In this document: in pieces, positions 7,480 through 15,425 of the stretch | Numbering within the stretch: the first letter of the stretch is position 1 | Layout: the number at the start of each line of letters is the position of its first letter | Assembly (NCBI RefSeq): GCF_015690345.1 | Contig: NZ_JADPUN010000196.1 | Span: 1-64,000 of the forward strand | DNA length: 64,000 nt | Direction: 5' to 3' | From: Plantactinospora alkalitolerans | Lineage (GTDB): Bacteria; Actinomycetota; Actinomycetes; Mycobacteriales; Micromonosporaceae | Made by a program: the position numbers and the translations under genes | Notes under the pieces: model-generated | Databases searched by the model: none | The model's input: only the letters and a program-made list of their open reading frames with translations | Told to the model about the DNA's origin: nothing

Positions 7480-7690
7480 CTTCCGATCGGGCAGAACACC
7501 CTCCTGATGAAGCGCGGTCGTCGCGTCGAGCATCTCCAATGAGCGATCCCGAGGCAACCGAATTCCGTCTCGAAGACAAGATCCACCGATTCCGCAAGGT
7601 CGACCGTCGAGAGGTATCCCGGAGGAGATGCGGAAAGGTTGCCCGAAGAGGGGAACGCCCTGGTCGCAGCCGAGTGGGTGCCCGTACGGC
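7480..7690. other. Intergenic, left of the tRNA remnant
   Basis: No gene is supported here. The segment 7630-7690 contains stretches resembling the 5' part of a tRNA gene (GGTTGCCCGA near 7638 and GGGTGCCCGTACGGC just before 7691), but they do not fold into an intact tRNA with the 3' half that follows. Confidence 0.35.
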
Positions 7691-7738
7691 AAATCCGTCG
7701 CGAAAGCTTCAGAGGTTCGAGTCCTCTACCCGCCACCA
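7691..7738 (+). tRNA. 3' half of a tRNA gene (tRNA-Tyr-like), probable integration scar
   Basis: The sequence runs from the anticodon-loop-like AAATCCGTC through a variable region (CGCGAAAGC) to a perfect T arm, AGAGG (7711-7715), TTCGAGT, CCTCT (7723-7727), then the acceptor strand ACCCGCC (7728-7734), discriminator A and an encoded CCA. The matching 5' acceptor GGCGGGT and a normal D arm and anticodon stem are missing. The pattern AAATCCGTCG followed by a short variable arm matches actinobacterial tRNA-Tyr as I remember it. Integrases that use tRNA genes commonly duplicate exactly this 3' segment as an att site. It is not expected to yield a working tRNA. Confidence 0.6.
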
Positions 7739-7746
7739 TGTGCGAA

Positions 7747-7793
7747 ATCGGCCCCCGACCTGAGGAAACCGGGCGAGGGGCCGATCTTTGTTT
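7747..7793 (+). terminator. Intrinsic terminator after the tRNA remnant
   Basis: ATCGGCCCC (7747-7755) pairs perfectly with GGGGCCGAT (7777-7785) and is followed by the T-rich tail CTTTGTTT. It lies 9 bases beyond the tRNA CCA, as expected for a terminator carried along with the tRNA 3' end. Confidence 0.8.
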
Positions 7794-7835
7794 GGTCCCG
7801 GCCCGTCCAGCCGGATCCGGCCCTCCGCAGCGAGT

Positions 7836-7925
7836 TGGGGAAGCCAGTCTCGGGGTTGGACTGGCGCGGCAGGCGGAAGGCAGGAGTTCGACGGCGGCGA
7901 GCCACGCTGCCTTCCGTACCGCCTC
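7836..7925 (+). repeat. Two-hairpin interspersed repeat, copy 3 of 4
   Basis: Hairpin 1 pairs GCCAGTC (7843-7849) with GACTGGC (7859-7865). Hairpin 2 pairs CGGAAGGCAG (7874-7883) with CTGCCTTCCG (7907-7916). Compared with the copy at 3136, hairpin 2 is altered on both arms and remains fully paired. Confidence 0.8.
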
Positions 7926-7955
7926 GCAGTTTCCGCAGGCGCCGACTTCAGCTTC

Positions 7956-8240
7956 CTAGTCCGCGCCGTGGTGTGTTGAGACGAAGCCGTCCGCCCATTG
8001 ATCCTCGTCGAGGCGGTGGCGGTTGACCATGAAGCAGTCCGGTTCGTCGCGGAAGCCGGGGAGGAGTCGGGCACCCTGGATGCGTTCCTCTGCGCGCTGC
8101 TCGCTGGAGTAGACCCCGAGGATCTTCAGATCGTCGCCGTCCTCCTCGTCCCAGATCAGTTCACCGTCCTGCCGGTGAAGGGTTGGGCTCCCGTCCAGGC
8201 TGCGGGCATGCCGGATGTGCCAGAGCATGAAGACGTCCAC
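7956..8240 (-). CDS. Small conserved hypothetical protein (DUF7336-like)
   Basis: The protein has 94 residues from GTG 8240; an in-frame ATG lies four codons in. The visible pattern is YSSEQRAEERI, then LPGFRDEPDCFMVNRHRLDE and a C-terminal WADGFVS. It opens with the strand DVFMLWHIRHA. This arrangement (short opening strand with LWH, GVYS, an RAE helix, PGF, a closing strand) resembles the small DUF7336 family found next to immunity and mobile genes. Function is unknown. No ribosome binding site is visible upstream of either start. Confidence 0.75.
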   Translation of the reverse strand: MDVFMLWHIRHARSLDGSPTLHRQDGELIWDEEDGDDLKILGVYSSEQRAEERIQGARLLPGFRDEPDCFMVNRHRLDEDQWADGFVSTHHGAD

Positions 8241-8491
8241 GAGGGAGACCGTAACGACGCTCAGCGAGGCCAGCCGGACGGGCGCGGCTTCCCAGCGGGC
8301 GGTCTACCGTGCTCGCGCCGCGCAGCGCGCGGCGCCTTGATCGCGCTCCGAACTCCTCGCCGCGAAGGACCGAGCCGCCCGGCCCACGGCGGCCGATCTC
8401 TCGTCAACTGACAACGCCATGACCGTCCGCGGGGAGGAACAGTGAAGGCGGGCGAACTGCTGACCATGCCAGCAGTGCTAGAGGCGGTAGT
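8241..8491. other. Intergenic with one hairpin motif
   Basis: This stretch contains the hairpin plus CCTTGATC at 8316-8342 and a strong ribosome-binding-like GGGGAGGA at 8431-8438 in front of GTG 8442. No intact gene is supported. Confidence 0.4.
8316..8342 (+). repeat. Third hairpin motif, second copy
   Basis: CGCCGCGC (8316-8323), loop AGC and GCGCGGCG (8327-8334) form an 8-bp stem followed by CCTTGATC, as at 3283-3308. The one differing stem pair is compensated on the other arm. Confidence 0.7.
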
Positions 8492-8603
8492 TCAACCTTG
8501 CTCGCCCTCGGCTGTGGTGCCGCCGATCAGGAGCCGGGCTTCGGCGATGACATCCGCGTCGACATCCCCGGCTGCGCTGCTGGTGTGCTTGTGCCCCTCG
8601 TAG
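8442..8603 (+). pseudogene. Possible 5' remnant of a gene
   Basis: GTG 8442 sits 4 bases after a strong Shine-Dalgarno sequence (GGGGAGGA) and reads about 17 residues of plausible protein (KAGELLTMPAVLEAVVQP) before the frame turns into antisense of the neighbouring gene and stops at 8603. It looks like the beginning of a gene whose body has been deleted. The family cannot be named from so little sequence. Confidence 0.25.
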
Positions 8604-9037
8604 ACCGCGTCAATGTAGTCGTAGGTGTTCTCAAGGTTGATCAGCTCGGCTGCCAGGGGAGTGCCGTCGTGGGTGATGAATCCGTACGCCCAGGATGTCA
8701 GGTCACGAGGCGCGATGGTCCCTGCGAGCAGCCGTCGGGCCATGATCTGGAGGGCTTCTTCTTCACCCGCTCGGCTTCCCTCCGGATGGTAGGTGAGGGA
8801 GAGTTCCTCAAGAGCGCCTTCGAGCCAGCGACGCAGCTCGCCACTCTCGCTGCCTCGGGCAGGCGAGATGCCTGCCAGGATCCGAAGGGTTGGACTGTCT
8901 ACGCCCGCGACGAGGCAGGCACAGGCGGCCTCGATCACGTCTGCCGGCGTACCCGATCCGATGCTCCAGAGGACGGCAGCGTTCTGGAGGCGGGCGAGAG
9001 CGTCCTTGCTGCGCATCGGTACATGATCTGCCTGCAT
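8492..9037 (-). CDS. Hypothetical helical protein
   Basis: The protein has 181 residues from ATG 9037 (an alternative ATG lies at 9016). The longer frame was rejected because it runs through the hairpin repeat at 9156-9240. It is mainly helical and acidic: a region with LARLQNAAVLW, a Cys-containing helix VIEAACACLVAG, and a C-terminal part with RRLLAGTIAPRDLTSWAYGF and NTYDYIDAVYEGH. No signal peptide or membrane helix is present. I do not recognise the family; similar stand-alone genes are common in actinobacterial accessory regions. Confidence 0.8.
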   Translation of the reverse strand: MQADHVPMRSKDALARLQNAAVLWSIGSGTPADVIEAACACLVAGVDSPTLRILAGISPARGSESGELRRWLEGALEELSLTYHPEGSRAGEEEALQIMARRLLAGTIAPRDLTSWAYGFITHDGTPLAAELINLENTYDYIDAVYEGHKHTSSAAGDVDADVIAEARLLIGGTTAEGEQG

Positions 9038-9155
9038 GGCGCCGTTGTCTTCGGGATATCCGGCCGCCGGGTGGACGCGGGCGGCGGTTTCGTGGGCGTG
9101 GGCACATGGTGGGCGGTCGACCGGCTGACGCCTGCCCGGGGGAGTGAAACGGTCC

Positions 9156-9240
9156 GGTGGCAAGCCGCGCAGCGGCGCGGCAGCGATTGCCTGGCCCACG
9201 ATGGCGGCCGATCTACCACCCACGCAATCGTCACGGCCCA
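9156..9240 (+). repeat. Two-hairpin interspersed repeat, copy 4 of 4
   Basis: Hairpin 1 is identical to copy 1 (GCCGCGC 9164-9170 and GCGCGGC 9175-9181). Hairpin 2 pairs CGATTGC (9184-9190) with GCAATCG (9224-9230). Copy 1 has CGATCGC and GCGATCG there, so a C-G pair has become a T-A pair. Confidence 0.8.
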
Positions 9241-9315
9241 ACCTTTCCGCACGCTTCTTCCAGCCTGCGTGATCCGCATGGCAGGATCGGGCCATGCTCC
9301 AGAACCCGGACACCT

Positions 9316-9693
9316 ATGCCGCGTAGGGCACCCGACCGCGTACGCGCTGACACGCATCGACGCCGACGTCCCGGAGAACGGATAGCCATCCTGCCGGGTG
9401 TGTCTCGTCGGGGCCAAGCGGAGATCGCCCGATTAGAGCGGACTCGGCTACGTCCTGGCGCGATCGCGGATGCATTGCGAGTCTGGGAGACGTTCGTTCG
9501 CGCGCCCCGTTCGGAACGATGGGGAATGCTCGGGTGCGGGCGGGCCGAGTGTTGTCCCGACCCGATCGACTACCGACGTCTGATGACGCTGGCCGTCCGG
9601 GTGCTGCCATCCTCAGACGCAGCCGTTCTGCGACGACGGATCGACGTGCTCGACACCCTGGTCGAGGACTGGGACGAGTTGTTGGAGCCCTAG
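9316..9693 (+). CDS. Hypothetical Arg-rich helical protein
   Basis: The protein has 125 residues from ATG 9316. The frame is open further upstream but reads through the hairpin repeat. The N-terminal 35 residues are very Arg-rich, and a short overlapping frame (ATG CTC CAG at about 9295) ends inside it, so the true start is uncertain. The body is helical, with ADALRVWETFVRAPRSERW, the Cys-containing loop GCGRAECCPDP and DAAVLRRRIDVLDTLVEDW near the end. No function can be assigned. Confidence 0.65.
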   Translation: MPRRAPDRVRADTHRRRRPGERIAILPGVSRRGQAEIARLERTRLRPGAIADALRVWETFVRAPRSERWGMLGCGRAECCPDPIDYRRLMTLAVRVLPSSDAAVLRRRIDVLDTLVEDWDELLEP

Positions 9694-9790
9694 CGAGGAG
9701 TCGCGGAGGCAGTCACGGTCCGCGACTGGAGTGCGCATCTCGGCACAGCGGGTATTTCCGGCCTGGCGGAGGCGCTGTGGGGTGGCTCGA

Positions 9791-10465
9791 TTAGAGGGAG
9801 CGGGTCTCCTCAAGGATGACCCGGCCGCCGACATCGACGGTGTCGTTGGGACCTGGTCGAGTCAGGATTTGCGATCCCTTGCCCTGCATGATGTTCAGCG
9901 CCTGGCGCAGTTCGGCGGTGAGCACGATCGCGGACGCTCCGGTGGCTTCATCCTCGACGATGGCGTCGCCCCGGCGGGGAAATCCCCTGGTACGTACCCG
10001 ACCGGCGGCCCGGTCCTGCCACGCCCACACGTACAGCCACCCGTCGCCTGGCGGCGGCCCCGGGAGCGAGTCGACCTCCTCGACCGAGGCGTACTGCTGC
10101 ATGCGCCTGTCGGGTGCCCACTGCGCGCGACCCCTGATCCAGGTGAACTCGCCGTCCTGCCAGGTTGGCACCGAGCCCGCCGGCGGGTGTAGGAGTTCCG
10201 GCCTGGCTCGGAGCCGACCCAGCAGCCAGGATGTGCCCACCAGCGGATGCCCGGCAAACGGCAGCCGCACGCTCGGCGTGTAGATGTCGACGACCCCTGT
10301 GCCAGCGTCATCGACGAAGACAGTTTCGCTGAAGCCCAGCCGCGCGGCCACGGCCTGGCGGTCCTGCCCGGTGGCCACGGCTTGGCCGTCAAGAACAACG
10401 CCGAGCTGGTTTCCATACGTACCGCCGGGACCGCAGAACACACGAAGTACATGAAGATCTGTCAC
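9791..10465 (-). CDS. PhzF family isomerase/epimerase-like protein
   Basis: The protein has 224 residues from GTG 10465. The PhzF fold is supported by the opening strand LHVLRVF with GNQLGVVLDG, the catalytic-glutamate motif GFSETVFVDD, the hallmark PFAGHPLVGTSWLL, and the C-terminal GRGSQILTRP-like strand (KGSQILTRPGPND). Family members isomerise small acids, for example in phenazine synthesis, but most have unknown substrates. The usual length is 260-300, so this one is short, mainly between the two halves. There is no Shine-Dalgarno sequence. It stands alone, and no phenazine genes are nearby. Confidence 0.85.
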   Translation of the reverse strand: MTDLHVLRVFCGPGGTYGNQLGVVLDGQAVATGQDRQAVAARLGFSETVFVDDAGTGVVDIYTPSVRLPFAGHPLVGTSWLLGRLRARPELLHPPAGSVPTWQDGEFTWIRGRAQWAPDRRMQQYASVEEVDSLPGPPPGDGWLYVWAWQDRAAGRVRTRGFPRRGDAIVEDEATGASAIVLTAELRQALNIMQGKGSQILTRPGPNDTVDVGGRVILEETRSL

Positions 10466-10770
10466 AAATGATGCTAACCACGGCAGGCTCGCTGAGCGGA
10501 CACCGGGTATCGGACACCGGACGCTCTGCGCTCATCGGCCACGTGAGTGCGCCCGCGACTGGTGCGGCAAGACCCTCGCCGACCACGAACACGACGGCAA
10601 AGCACGGGTACGCACTCCTCGGCGTCACCACCGACCCGGGAACACCGCGATCGCACATGATCTTTTCTGGTTGGTCCTCTGGCTGGTGGCCGCAGCATCG
10701 CGTAGCGGTGTCGGGCATCGCGCACCGAGGCAGGGCGACTGTCCTGCGCCGGCGCTTGTACGCTGCCGGC
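10466..10770. other. Intergenic, no gene seen
   Basis: This is the divergent region between the PhzF-like gene and the hypothetical gene at 10771. A + frame is open through it but lacks coding character. The -10-like TACGCT (10759-10764) ends 6 bases before ATG 10771, which suggests a leaderless promoter for that gene. Confidence 0.45.
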
Positions 10771-11232
10771 ATGAGCTGGGAGTTCATGATCCATGCTTAC
10801 CGGGCGGAGCATGATCCGGTGAGACTGTTGCTGGACAACGGCCGTGCGCTGCCGCTTCCCGGGACGCAGCCGTGGCCGACCGCCTCCCAACTGGTCGCAG
10901 CTCTTGCCGCCGCCGGCCTGCGCGGACAACTTGGCTTCGAGATCGTCGGCCTGGACCTACCGCGGCACGATTGGGAGGAGTATGACCACAGCCGGGATCT
11001 CGGGACTGTGTACCTGGGCGGCGACGCCTCGGCGCGCCACCCGGACGCTCGGATCGGCAGGATCACGCTGTACAAGCCGGGCGAGTCGACGCTGGCGGCC
11101 ACGCTTGCCATTCGCCATCTTCTCGGCCCTGTCGTGGTCGTCGCCTGTGATGACGACCTCGAAGACGGAGGGCTGCTCGTCCGCCCGGACGACGATTCGA
11201 CCATGCTGGCCGAGGTGTGGCCGTGGCCCTGA
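10771..11232 (+). CDS. Hypothetical protein
   Basis: The protein has 153 residues from ATG 10771, chosen because the -10-like TACGCT lies exactly one leaderless distance upstream. Visible segments are SWEFMIHAYRAEHDP, a helix ASQLVAALAAAGLRG, the acidic GLDLPRHDWEEYDHSRDLGT, and a hydrophobic strand LLGPVVVVACDDDLEDGG. It is probably a soluble alpha/beta protein. I do not recognise the family. It might be an immunity-type protein given its size and acidity, but nothing proves this. Confidence 0.75.
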   Translation: MSWEFMIHAYRAEHDPVRLLLDNGRALPLPGTQPWPTASQLVAALAAAGLRGQLGFEIVGLDLPRHDWEEYDHSRDLGTVYLGGDASARHPDARIGRITLYKPGESTLAATLAIRHLLGPVVVVACDDDLEDGGLLVRPDDDSTMLAEVWPWP

Positions 11233-11463
11233 CCGACATAAGAAGGTGATCAATTAGATCCCACGCGACGACATCCAGTTCATGGACGCTGGCGCCGACT
11301 GCTCGGTCAGCTGGCCCACGGGACCAGCATGTCGGATGCTCCGCACCCGAACCGACCCCATGCCTTCCGGGCTGCGCGATGGCCTCAGTCTCCGGGGTAC
11401 GAACGGCCCGCTGGCACCGGTCGTCAGGTCCAGCGAGCCGCCCTCGCTTGTTAGGCTCCCGCG

Positions 11464-11808
11464 ATGCTGATCATCGAAGGCGCGGGCCAGTGGACCGCAC
11501 CCGCCGGAGCCGCAAACGACTGGGTCGAACACCTGAGAGTGCCGGACCTGTCGGTGGGAACGTACTGCATCCCGGCGGGCGGTCTCGACGGTCAGAGTCC
11601 GCACACCGAGGATGAGATCTACGTGGTCACCGCGGGGCGGGCCCGGATCGTGACCCCGGACGGTGCGGCCGAGGTGGGCCCGGGGTCGGTGATCTTCGTG
11701 CCGGCTGGCGAGGAGCACCGGTTCGACGAGGTGACCGAGGATCTGGCGCTTCTGGTGGTGTTCGGCCCGGCGTTCGGCTCGCGCGCTCCGGCTCAGCGAG
11801 CCGAGTAG
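11464..11808 (+). CDS. Single-domain cupin protein
   Basis: The protein has 114 residues from ATG 11464. The cupin motif 1 is present as PHTEDEIYVVTAGRARI (the usual G(X)5HXH pattern is reduced: one H and two E ligands are visible) and motif 2 as PGSVIFVPAGEEHRF. Such proteins bind a divalent metal in a small beta barrel and act as isomerases, dioxygenases or sensors. The length fits a monocupin. TAGGCT at 11452-11457 ends 6 bases before the start, which indicates leaderless expression. Confidence 0.88.
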   Translation: MLIIEGAGQWTAPAGAANDWVEHLRVPDLSVGTYCIPAGGLDGQSPHTEDEIYVVTAGRARIVTPDGAAEVGPGSVIFVPAGEEHRFDEVTEDLALLVVFGPAFGSRAPAQRAE

Positions 11809-11985
11809 GGCGGGCGAGGGCGCCACCCCGGAGGTCGTAGTCCGTCCTGAAAGGACCCGACGACCAGGCCACGCGTTGAGAGGATCTCCGTTTTGCCTGG
11901 TCCGGTGCCGTTGCAGGGGGTTGGCATCATGAGGGGCCGCTCGCGGCGGGCAGTCCGTCGCTAACGGGGAAATTGAGGCTCACGC

Positions 11986-12924
11986 ATGCGTACACGAACG
12001 TCCACTGTGCTGGCCGGCCTGGTCGGCCTGGCCGTCACGCTGTCGATGGCGGTGCCCGCCGCACAGGCCGCGCCCGCCAGGGCCGCCGGATCGACCGCGA
12101 CCGTTCAGGACCGGCTGGTCCTCGAGCCGACCGACTTCGGCTACCGGGGATCGATCCAGGCGGAGCTGACCTACCACGGCGTCGAGCCGGGTCGGGCCCG
12201 CTACGTGATCACCGAGCCGGTTCCGGGCTCCTACGAGAACCTGGAGTGGGGAGTCACCTGCTACAGCGGCGGAGAGCGCCTGCCGGACCGTCGGATCAGG
12301 GTCGAGTGCGACGTTCCGGGCGGCGAGTTCCAGCCCGGCGAGCACCGGGCCTTCACCATCGACTTCCAGGTCCTGACCACGATCCAGCCGTACGCGATGA
12401 AGGCCAAGAACGGGCGCCTGGCCGTCACGGTCAACGGCAAGGTCGTCACCGACGAGACCTTCCAGAGTCGGTTCCGTTCGTCCACCGGCTCACTGCGCGA
12501 CCCCGTGACGTACGTGCGGGACCAGCAGCCGGACGCCGGGATCACCGCCGGTGACCTGACGCTGGTACGGCAGCCGGACGGCACCTTCGAGGGCCGCCTG
12601 CCGCTGACGGTGCGGTACGACGGCGACGCCCCGCACAACGCGCTCCACCTGTTCACTCAGAACCTGCCGGCGGGCATCTACGAGATGCACACCGTCCCGA
12701 CCGACGACTGCGGGCACTTCTGCGTGCCCGGTGGCCAGTTCATGGAGGGCGAGGTGCGGAACTTCGACCTCGTCTTCACCGGGTCGGCCGACACCCGTCT
12801 CGGTGACCTGGGTGAGGCGGGCATCGAGGTGCAGACCGACCCGTGGACGCCGCAGGCGTTGCCGGACGCCGACCCGTCCGACAACGTCACCACCTTCTCC
12901 ATCACGGCGGTCGAGGCAGGCTGA
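11986..12924 (+). CDS. Secreted protein of unknown function
   Basis: The protein has 312 residues from ATG 11986. A clear Sec signal peptide is present: basic MRTRTS, hydrophobic VLAGLVGLAVTLSMAVPA, and a cut near AQA-APARA. The mature part appears to be beta-rich, with two similar halves that each contain a Cys pair (TCYSGG with RVECDVPGGEF, and DDCGHFCVPGGQF). The halves share the pattern GEHRxF / GEVRNF followed by a strand (TIDFQV, LVFTG), which suggests two tandem Ig-like or DUF11-like domains. It probably lies outside the membrane. No enzyme motif is visible. Confidence 0.85.
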   Translation: MRTRTSTVLAGLVGLAVTLSMAVPAAQAAPARAAGSTATVQDRLVLEPTDFGYRGSIQAELTYHGVEPGRARYVITEPVPGSYENLEWGVTCYSGGERLPDRRIRVECDVPGGEFQPGEHRAFTIDFQVLTTIQPYAMKAKNGRLAVTVNGKVVTDETFQSRFRSSTGSLRDPVTYVRDQQPDAGITAGDLTLVRQPDGTFEGRLPLTVRYDGDAPHNALHLFTQNLPAGIYEMHTVPTDDCGHFCVPGGQFMEGEVRNFDLVFTGSADTRLGDLGEAGIEVQTDPWTPQALPDADPSDNVTTFSITAVEAG

Positions 12925-12942
12925 CGCCTGTCGCGACAGCGG

Positions 12943-12970
12943 GGCTCCGGCTACTCCGGTAGCCGGAGCC
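12943..12970. terminator. Hairpin between convergent genes
   Basis: GGCTCCGGCTA (12943-12953) pairs perfectly with TAGCCGGAGCC (12960-12970) around a 6-base loop. It lies between the secreted-protein gene (+) and the universal stress gene (-) and can serve both. No T tract is present. Confidence 0.7.
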
Positions 12971-12994
12971 TGCGCAGGTGGCCAGTCGTGGTGG

Positions 12995-13495
12995 TCAGGG
13001 GACGACCGCGACGGGCCACCGGCCGAGCCGGACCAGGCGGGTCGCGATGGAGCCGACGAACCGGTGTCCGGCCTGGGCGGACACGCCGACGACCACCAGG
13101 TCGGCCCGGACCTGGTCCGCCGCCTGCCGCAGCTCCTGATAGGGATCGCCGCGCCGGGTCACGAAGGTGGTCGGTACGCGGAACTCGTCGGCGATGAGGC
13201 GGATCTCGGTGCGGAGATCAGCCGCTAGTTCCTGACATGCGTTCTCCTGCGCCTCGGCGGCGACTCCGGAGACCGCGGCGACGAAGGACGCGGGCGAGAC
13301 GACGAAGACGACGACCAGACGGCACCGCTGGCGTCTGGCCATCCCACAGGCGTACGCCGCCGCGTGCATCGAGGTCGGGCTTCCGTCGATCCCGACCATG
13401 ATCACCCGTGGTCCGTCGAAGCCCCGTTCGACGATCAGGTGCTGCTCGGTGGGTCCGTAGTGTTCGTCCTCCGGGGTGGCAACGGGCATGTCCAT
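12995..13495 (-). CDS. Universal stress protein (UspA family)
   Basis: The protein has 166 residues from the start at 13495. The Usp fold shows the opening strand RVIMVGIDGSPTSMHA, which carries the conserved Asp, and CRLVVVFVV. Near the end RADLVVVGVSAQAGHRFVGSIATRLVR is the G-x2-G-x9-G-type ATP-binding loop, followed by WPVAVVP. Here the loop reads GVSAQAGHRFVGSIA, close to the usual pattern. It is an ATP-binding cytoplasmic stress protein. It sits 93 bases downstream of the MFS exporter gene on the same strand, so the two may be co-transcribed. Confidence 0.93.
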   Translation of the reverse strand: MDMPVATPEDEHYGPTEQHLIVERGFDGPRVIMVGIDGSPTSMHAAAYACGMARRQRCRLVVVFVVSPASFVAAVSGVAAEAQENACQELAADLRTEIRLIADEFRVPTTFVTRRGDPYQELRQAADQVRADLVVVGVSAQAGHRFVGSIATRLVRLGRWPVAVVP

Positions 13496-13588
13496 CTGCC
13501 TTCGTCCTCCGCGTACGTCGATTGTGGGCGGTTGCCGGACGGCCGCCCTCCGGCAACAGGTGAGCGGGCTCCGGCGTACTCCATCGGC

Positions 13589-15298
13589 TCAGCTTCCGGA
13601 TGACGGTCGTGCCGCCGACCGGGTGGTCCGGGATCCGGGCCCGTCGAGGTCGTCGAGGTCGTCGAGATCGGTCACGTCGGTCACGTCGGCCAGGTCGGTC
13701 GGCGGTGCCCCGTCGACGGCGCCGGCGGCGGTGGCGGTGGAGTGGCCCGCGTCGGGCAGGTCCAGGCTGGACCGGAGGATGATCGGCCGGAACAGGGCGG
13801 CGGCGATCACGCCGACGAGCGCGATCGCGGCGGAGACCAGGAAGATGTGCCCGGTGGCGTCGCCGTACGCGTTGCGCACGATGTGCTGGACCGCGTCCGG
13901 CAGTGCGTTCAGATTGAGGCTTCCGCTGGCGTTGCCGGAGGCCGAGGCCGGAACACCGGCGGCGGACAGATCGTGGTTGATCTGGTCGGTGACCCGGCGG
14001 GCCAGGATCGCGCCGAGGACGGATACCCCGACCGTGCCGCCGAGGGAGCGGAAGAACGCGATCGTGGAGCTGGCGGCGCCGATGTCGCGCAGCGGTACGG
14101 TGTTCTGCACGGCGAGTACCAGGTTCTGCATGGTCATGCCGACTCCGACGCCGACGAGCAGCATCGCCGCGCCGACGAAGACCAGGGACGTCTGGTGGTC
14201 GATGGTGCCGAGCAGAAGGAAGCCCGCGACGAGGACGACCGATCCGGTGACGATGTACGGCTTGATGCGCCCGGACCTGGTGATCAGGCGGCCCGCGATG
14301 ATCGATGAGCCGAGCACCCCGGCCATCATCGGGATGGTGAGCAGACCGGCCTCCGTCGGGGTGTAGCCGCGACCGATCTGGAAGTACTGGCCGAGGAAGA
14401 CGGCTCCGCCGAACATGGCCATCCCGACCGCGAGGCTGGCGAGGATGGCGAGCGCGGTCGTGCGCCGCCTGACGATGTCGAGCGGTACGACGGGTTCGGC
14501 GGCCCGGGACTCGACGAGCACGGCGAGGGCGAGCAGTGCCAGCGAGCCGCAGACCATCAGCCCGGTCTGCCAGGAGACCCAGCCGAACGAGTTGTCGACG
14601 AACGAGATCCAGACGAGCATCAGGCTGACACCGGCGGCGATCAGGGCGGCGCCGAGGTAGTCGATCTTGACGTTCTCGCGCCGGACCGTGGCCAGCCGCA
14701 GGGTGGCCTGGAGGACGATCATGGCGACGATCGCGATCGGTACGCCGACGAAGAAGCACCAGCGCCAGCCGAGCCAGGGGGTGTCGACGATCACGCCGCC
14801 GAGCAGCGGCCCGCCGACGGTGGCTACCGCCATGACGGCACCGAGGTAGCCGTTGTACCGGCCGCGTTCGCGTGGCGGGATCATCGCGGCGATGACGACC
14901 TGGACGAGGGCCTGTAGGCCGCCGACGCCGATGCCCTGGAAGGCGCGGGCGGTGATGAGTTGCCCGGCGTTCCGGCTGAGGCCGCTCACGATCGAGCCGA
15001 GCACGAAGATGACGATCGCGACCTGGACGAGGGTCTTCTTGTTGAACAGGTCGGCGAGCTTGCCCCAGATCGGGGTGGTCGCGGTCGCCGTGAGCAGGGT
15101 CGCGGTGACCACCCAGGTGTACTGCGTCTGCGAGCCGTCCAGCGCACCGATGATCTTCGGCAGCGCGGTCGAGACGACCGTACTGCTGAGCATGGCGACG
15201 AACAGCACCAGCAGTAGGCCGCTCAGTGCCTCCAGCGTTCGCCGCCGATCTGTCGGCTCCGCAGCGGGTGCGGCGGTGGTGGTTGTCGGTGCGCTCAT
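13589..15298 (-). CDS. DHA2-family (14-helix) MFS multidrug exporter
   Basis: The protein has 569 residues. About 14 hydrophobic helices can be counted, starting with ALSGLLLVLFVAMLSSTVVS. The helix-5 exporter motif appears as AVATVGGPLLGGVIVD, and the motif A region is ALVQVVIAAMIPPRERGRYNG. The C-terminal tail is rich in Asp and Leu repeats (DLDDLDDLDG). Members expel dyes, antiseptics and antibiotics by proton exchange. The divergent TetR gene at 15484 and the palindrome at 15426-15451 indicate drug-inducible control. The start is the frame's ATG at 15298. Confidence 0.93.
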   Translation of the reverse strand: MSAPTTTTAAPAAEPTDRRRTLEALSGLLLVLFVAMLSSTVVSTALPKIIGALDGSQTQYTWVVTATLLTATATTPIWGKLADLFNKKTLVQVAIVIFVLGSIVSGLSRNAGQLITARAFQGIGVGGLQALVQVVIAAMIPPRERGRYNGYLGAVMAVATVGGPLLGGVIVDTPWLGWRWCFFVGVPIAIVAMIVLQATLRLATVRRENVKIDYLGAALIAAGVSLMLVWISFVDNSFGWVSWQTGLMVCGSLALLALAVLVESRAAEPVVPLDIVRRRTTALAILASLAVGMAMFGGAVFLGQYFQIGRGYTPTEAGLLTIPMMAGVLGSSIIAGRLITRSGRIKPYIVTGSVVLVAGFLLLGTIDHQTSLVFVGAAMLLVGVGVGMTMQNLVLAVQNTVPLRDIGAASSTIAFFRSLGGTVGVSVLGAILARRVTDQINHDLSAAGVPASASGNASGSLNLNALPDAVQHIVRNAYGDATGHIFLVSAAIALVGVIAAALFRPIILRSSLDLPDAGHSTATAAGAVDGAPPTDLADVTDVTDLDDLDDLDGPGSRTTRSAARPSSGS

Positions 15299-15425
15299 CG
15301 CGCGGTCTCCTACCTGTGCTGGGGACTGGGCGGCTCACTGCGCCGGCCGGTCGAGGCTGGCCCCGATGGCCGCGGCGCCTCCCTTGCTCCCGATCGTGTT
15401 CCCATCCGAGCTTCATTGATTCTTG

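Noticed and set aside
7630-7738. Complete class II tRNA gene
   Set aside because: The T arm and 3' acceptor are perfect, but no 5' acceptor strand GGCGGGT, D arm or 7-base anticodon loop can be paired with them.
9157-9315. N-terminal extension of the protein at 9316
   Set aside because: The extra codons lie in the hairpin repeat and give Arg/Pro-rich nonsense.
13500-13588. Possible second small gene between Usp and MFS
   Set aside because: The 93-base gap has no frame of useful length and holds only the C-terminal end region of the exporter and the Usp leader.
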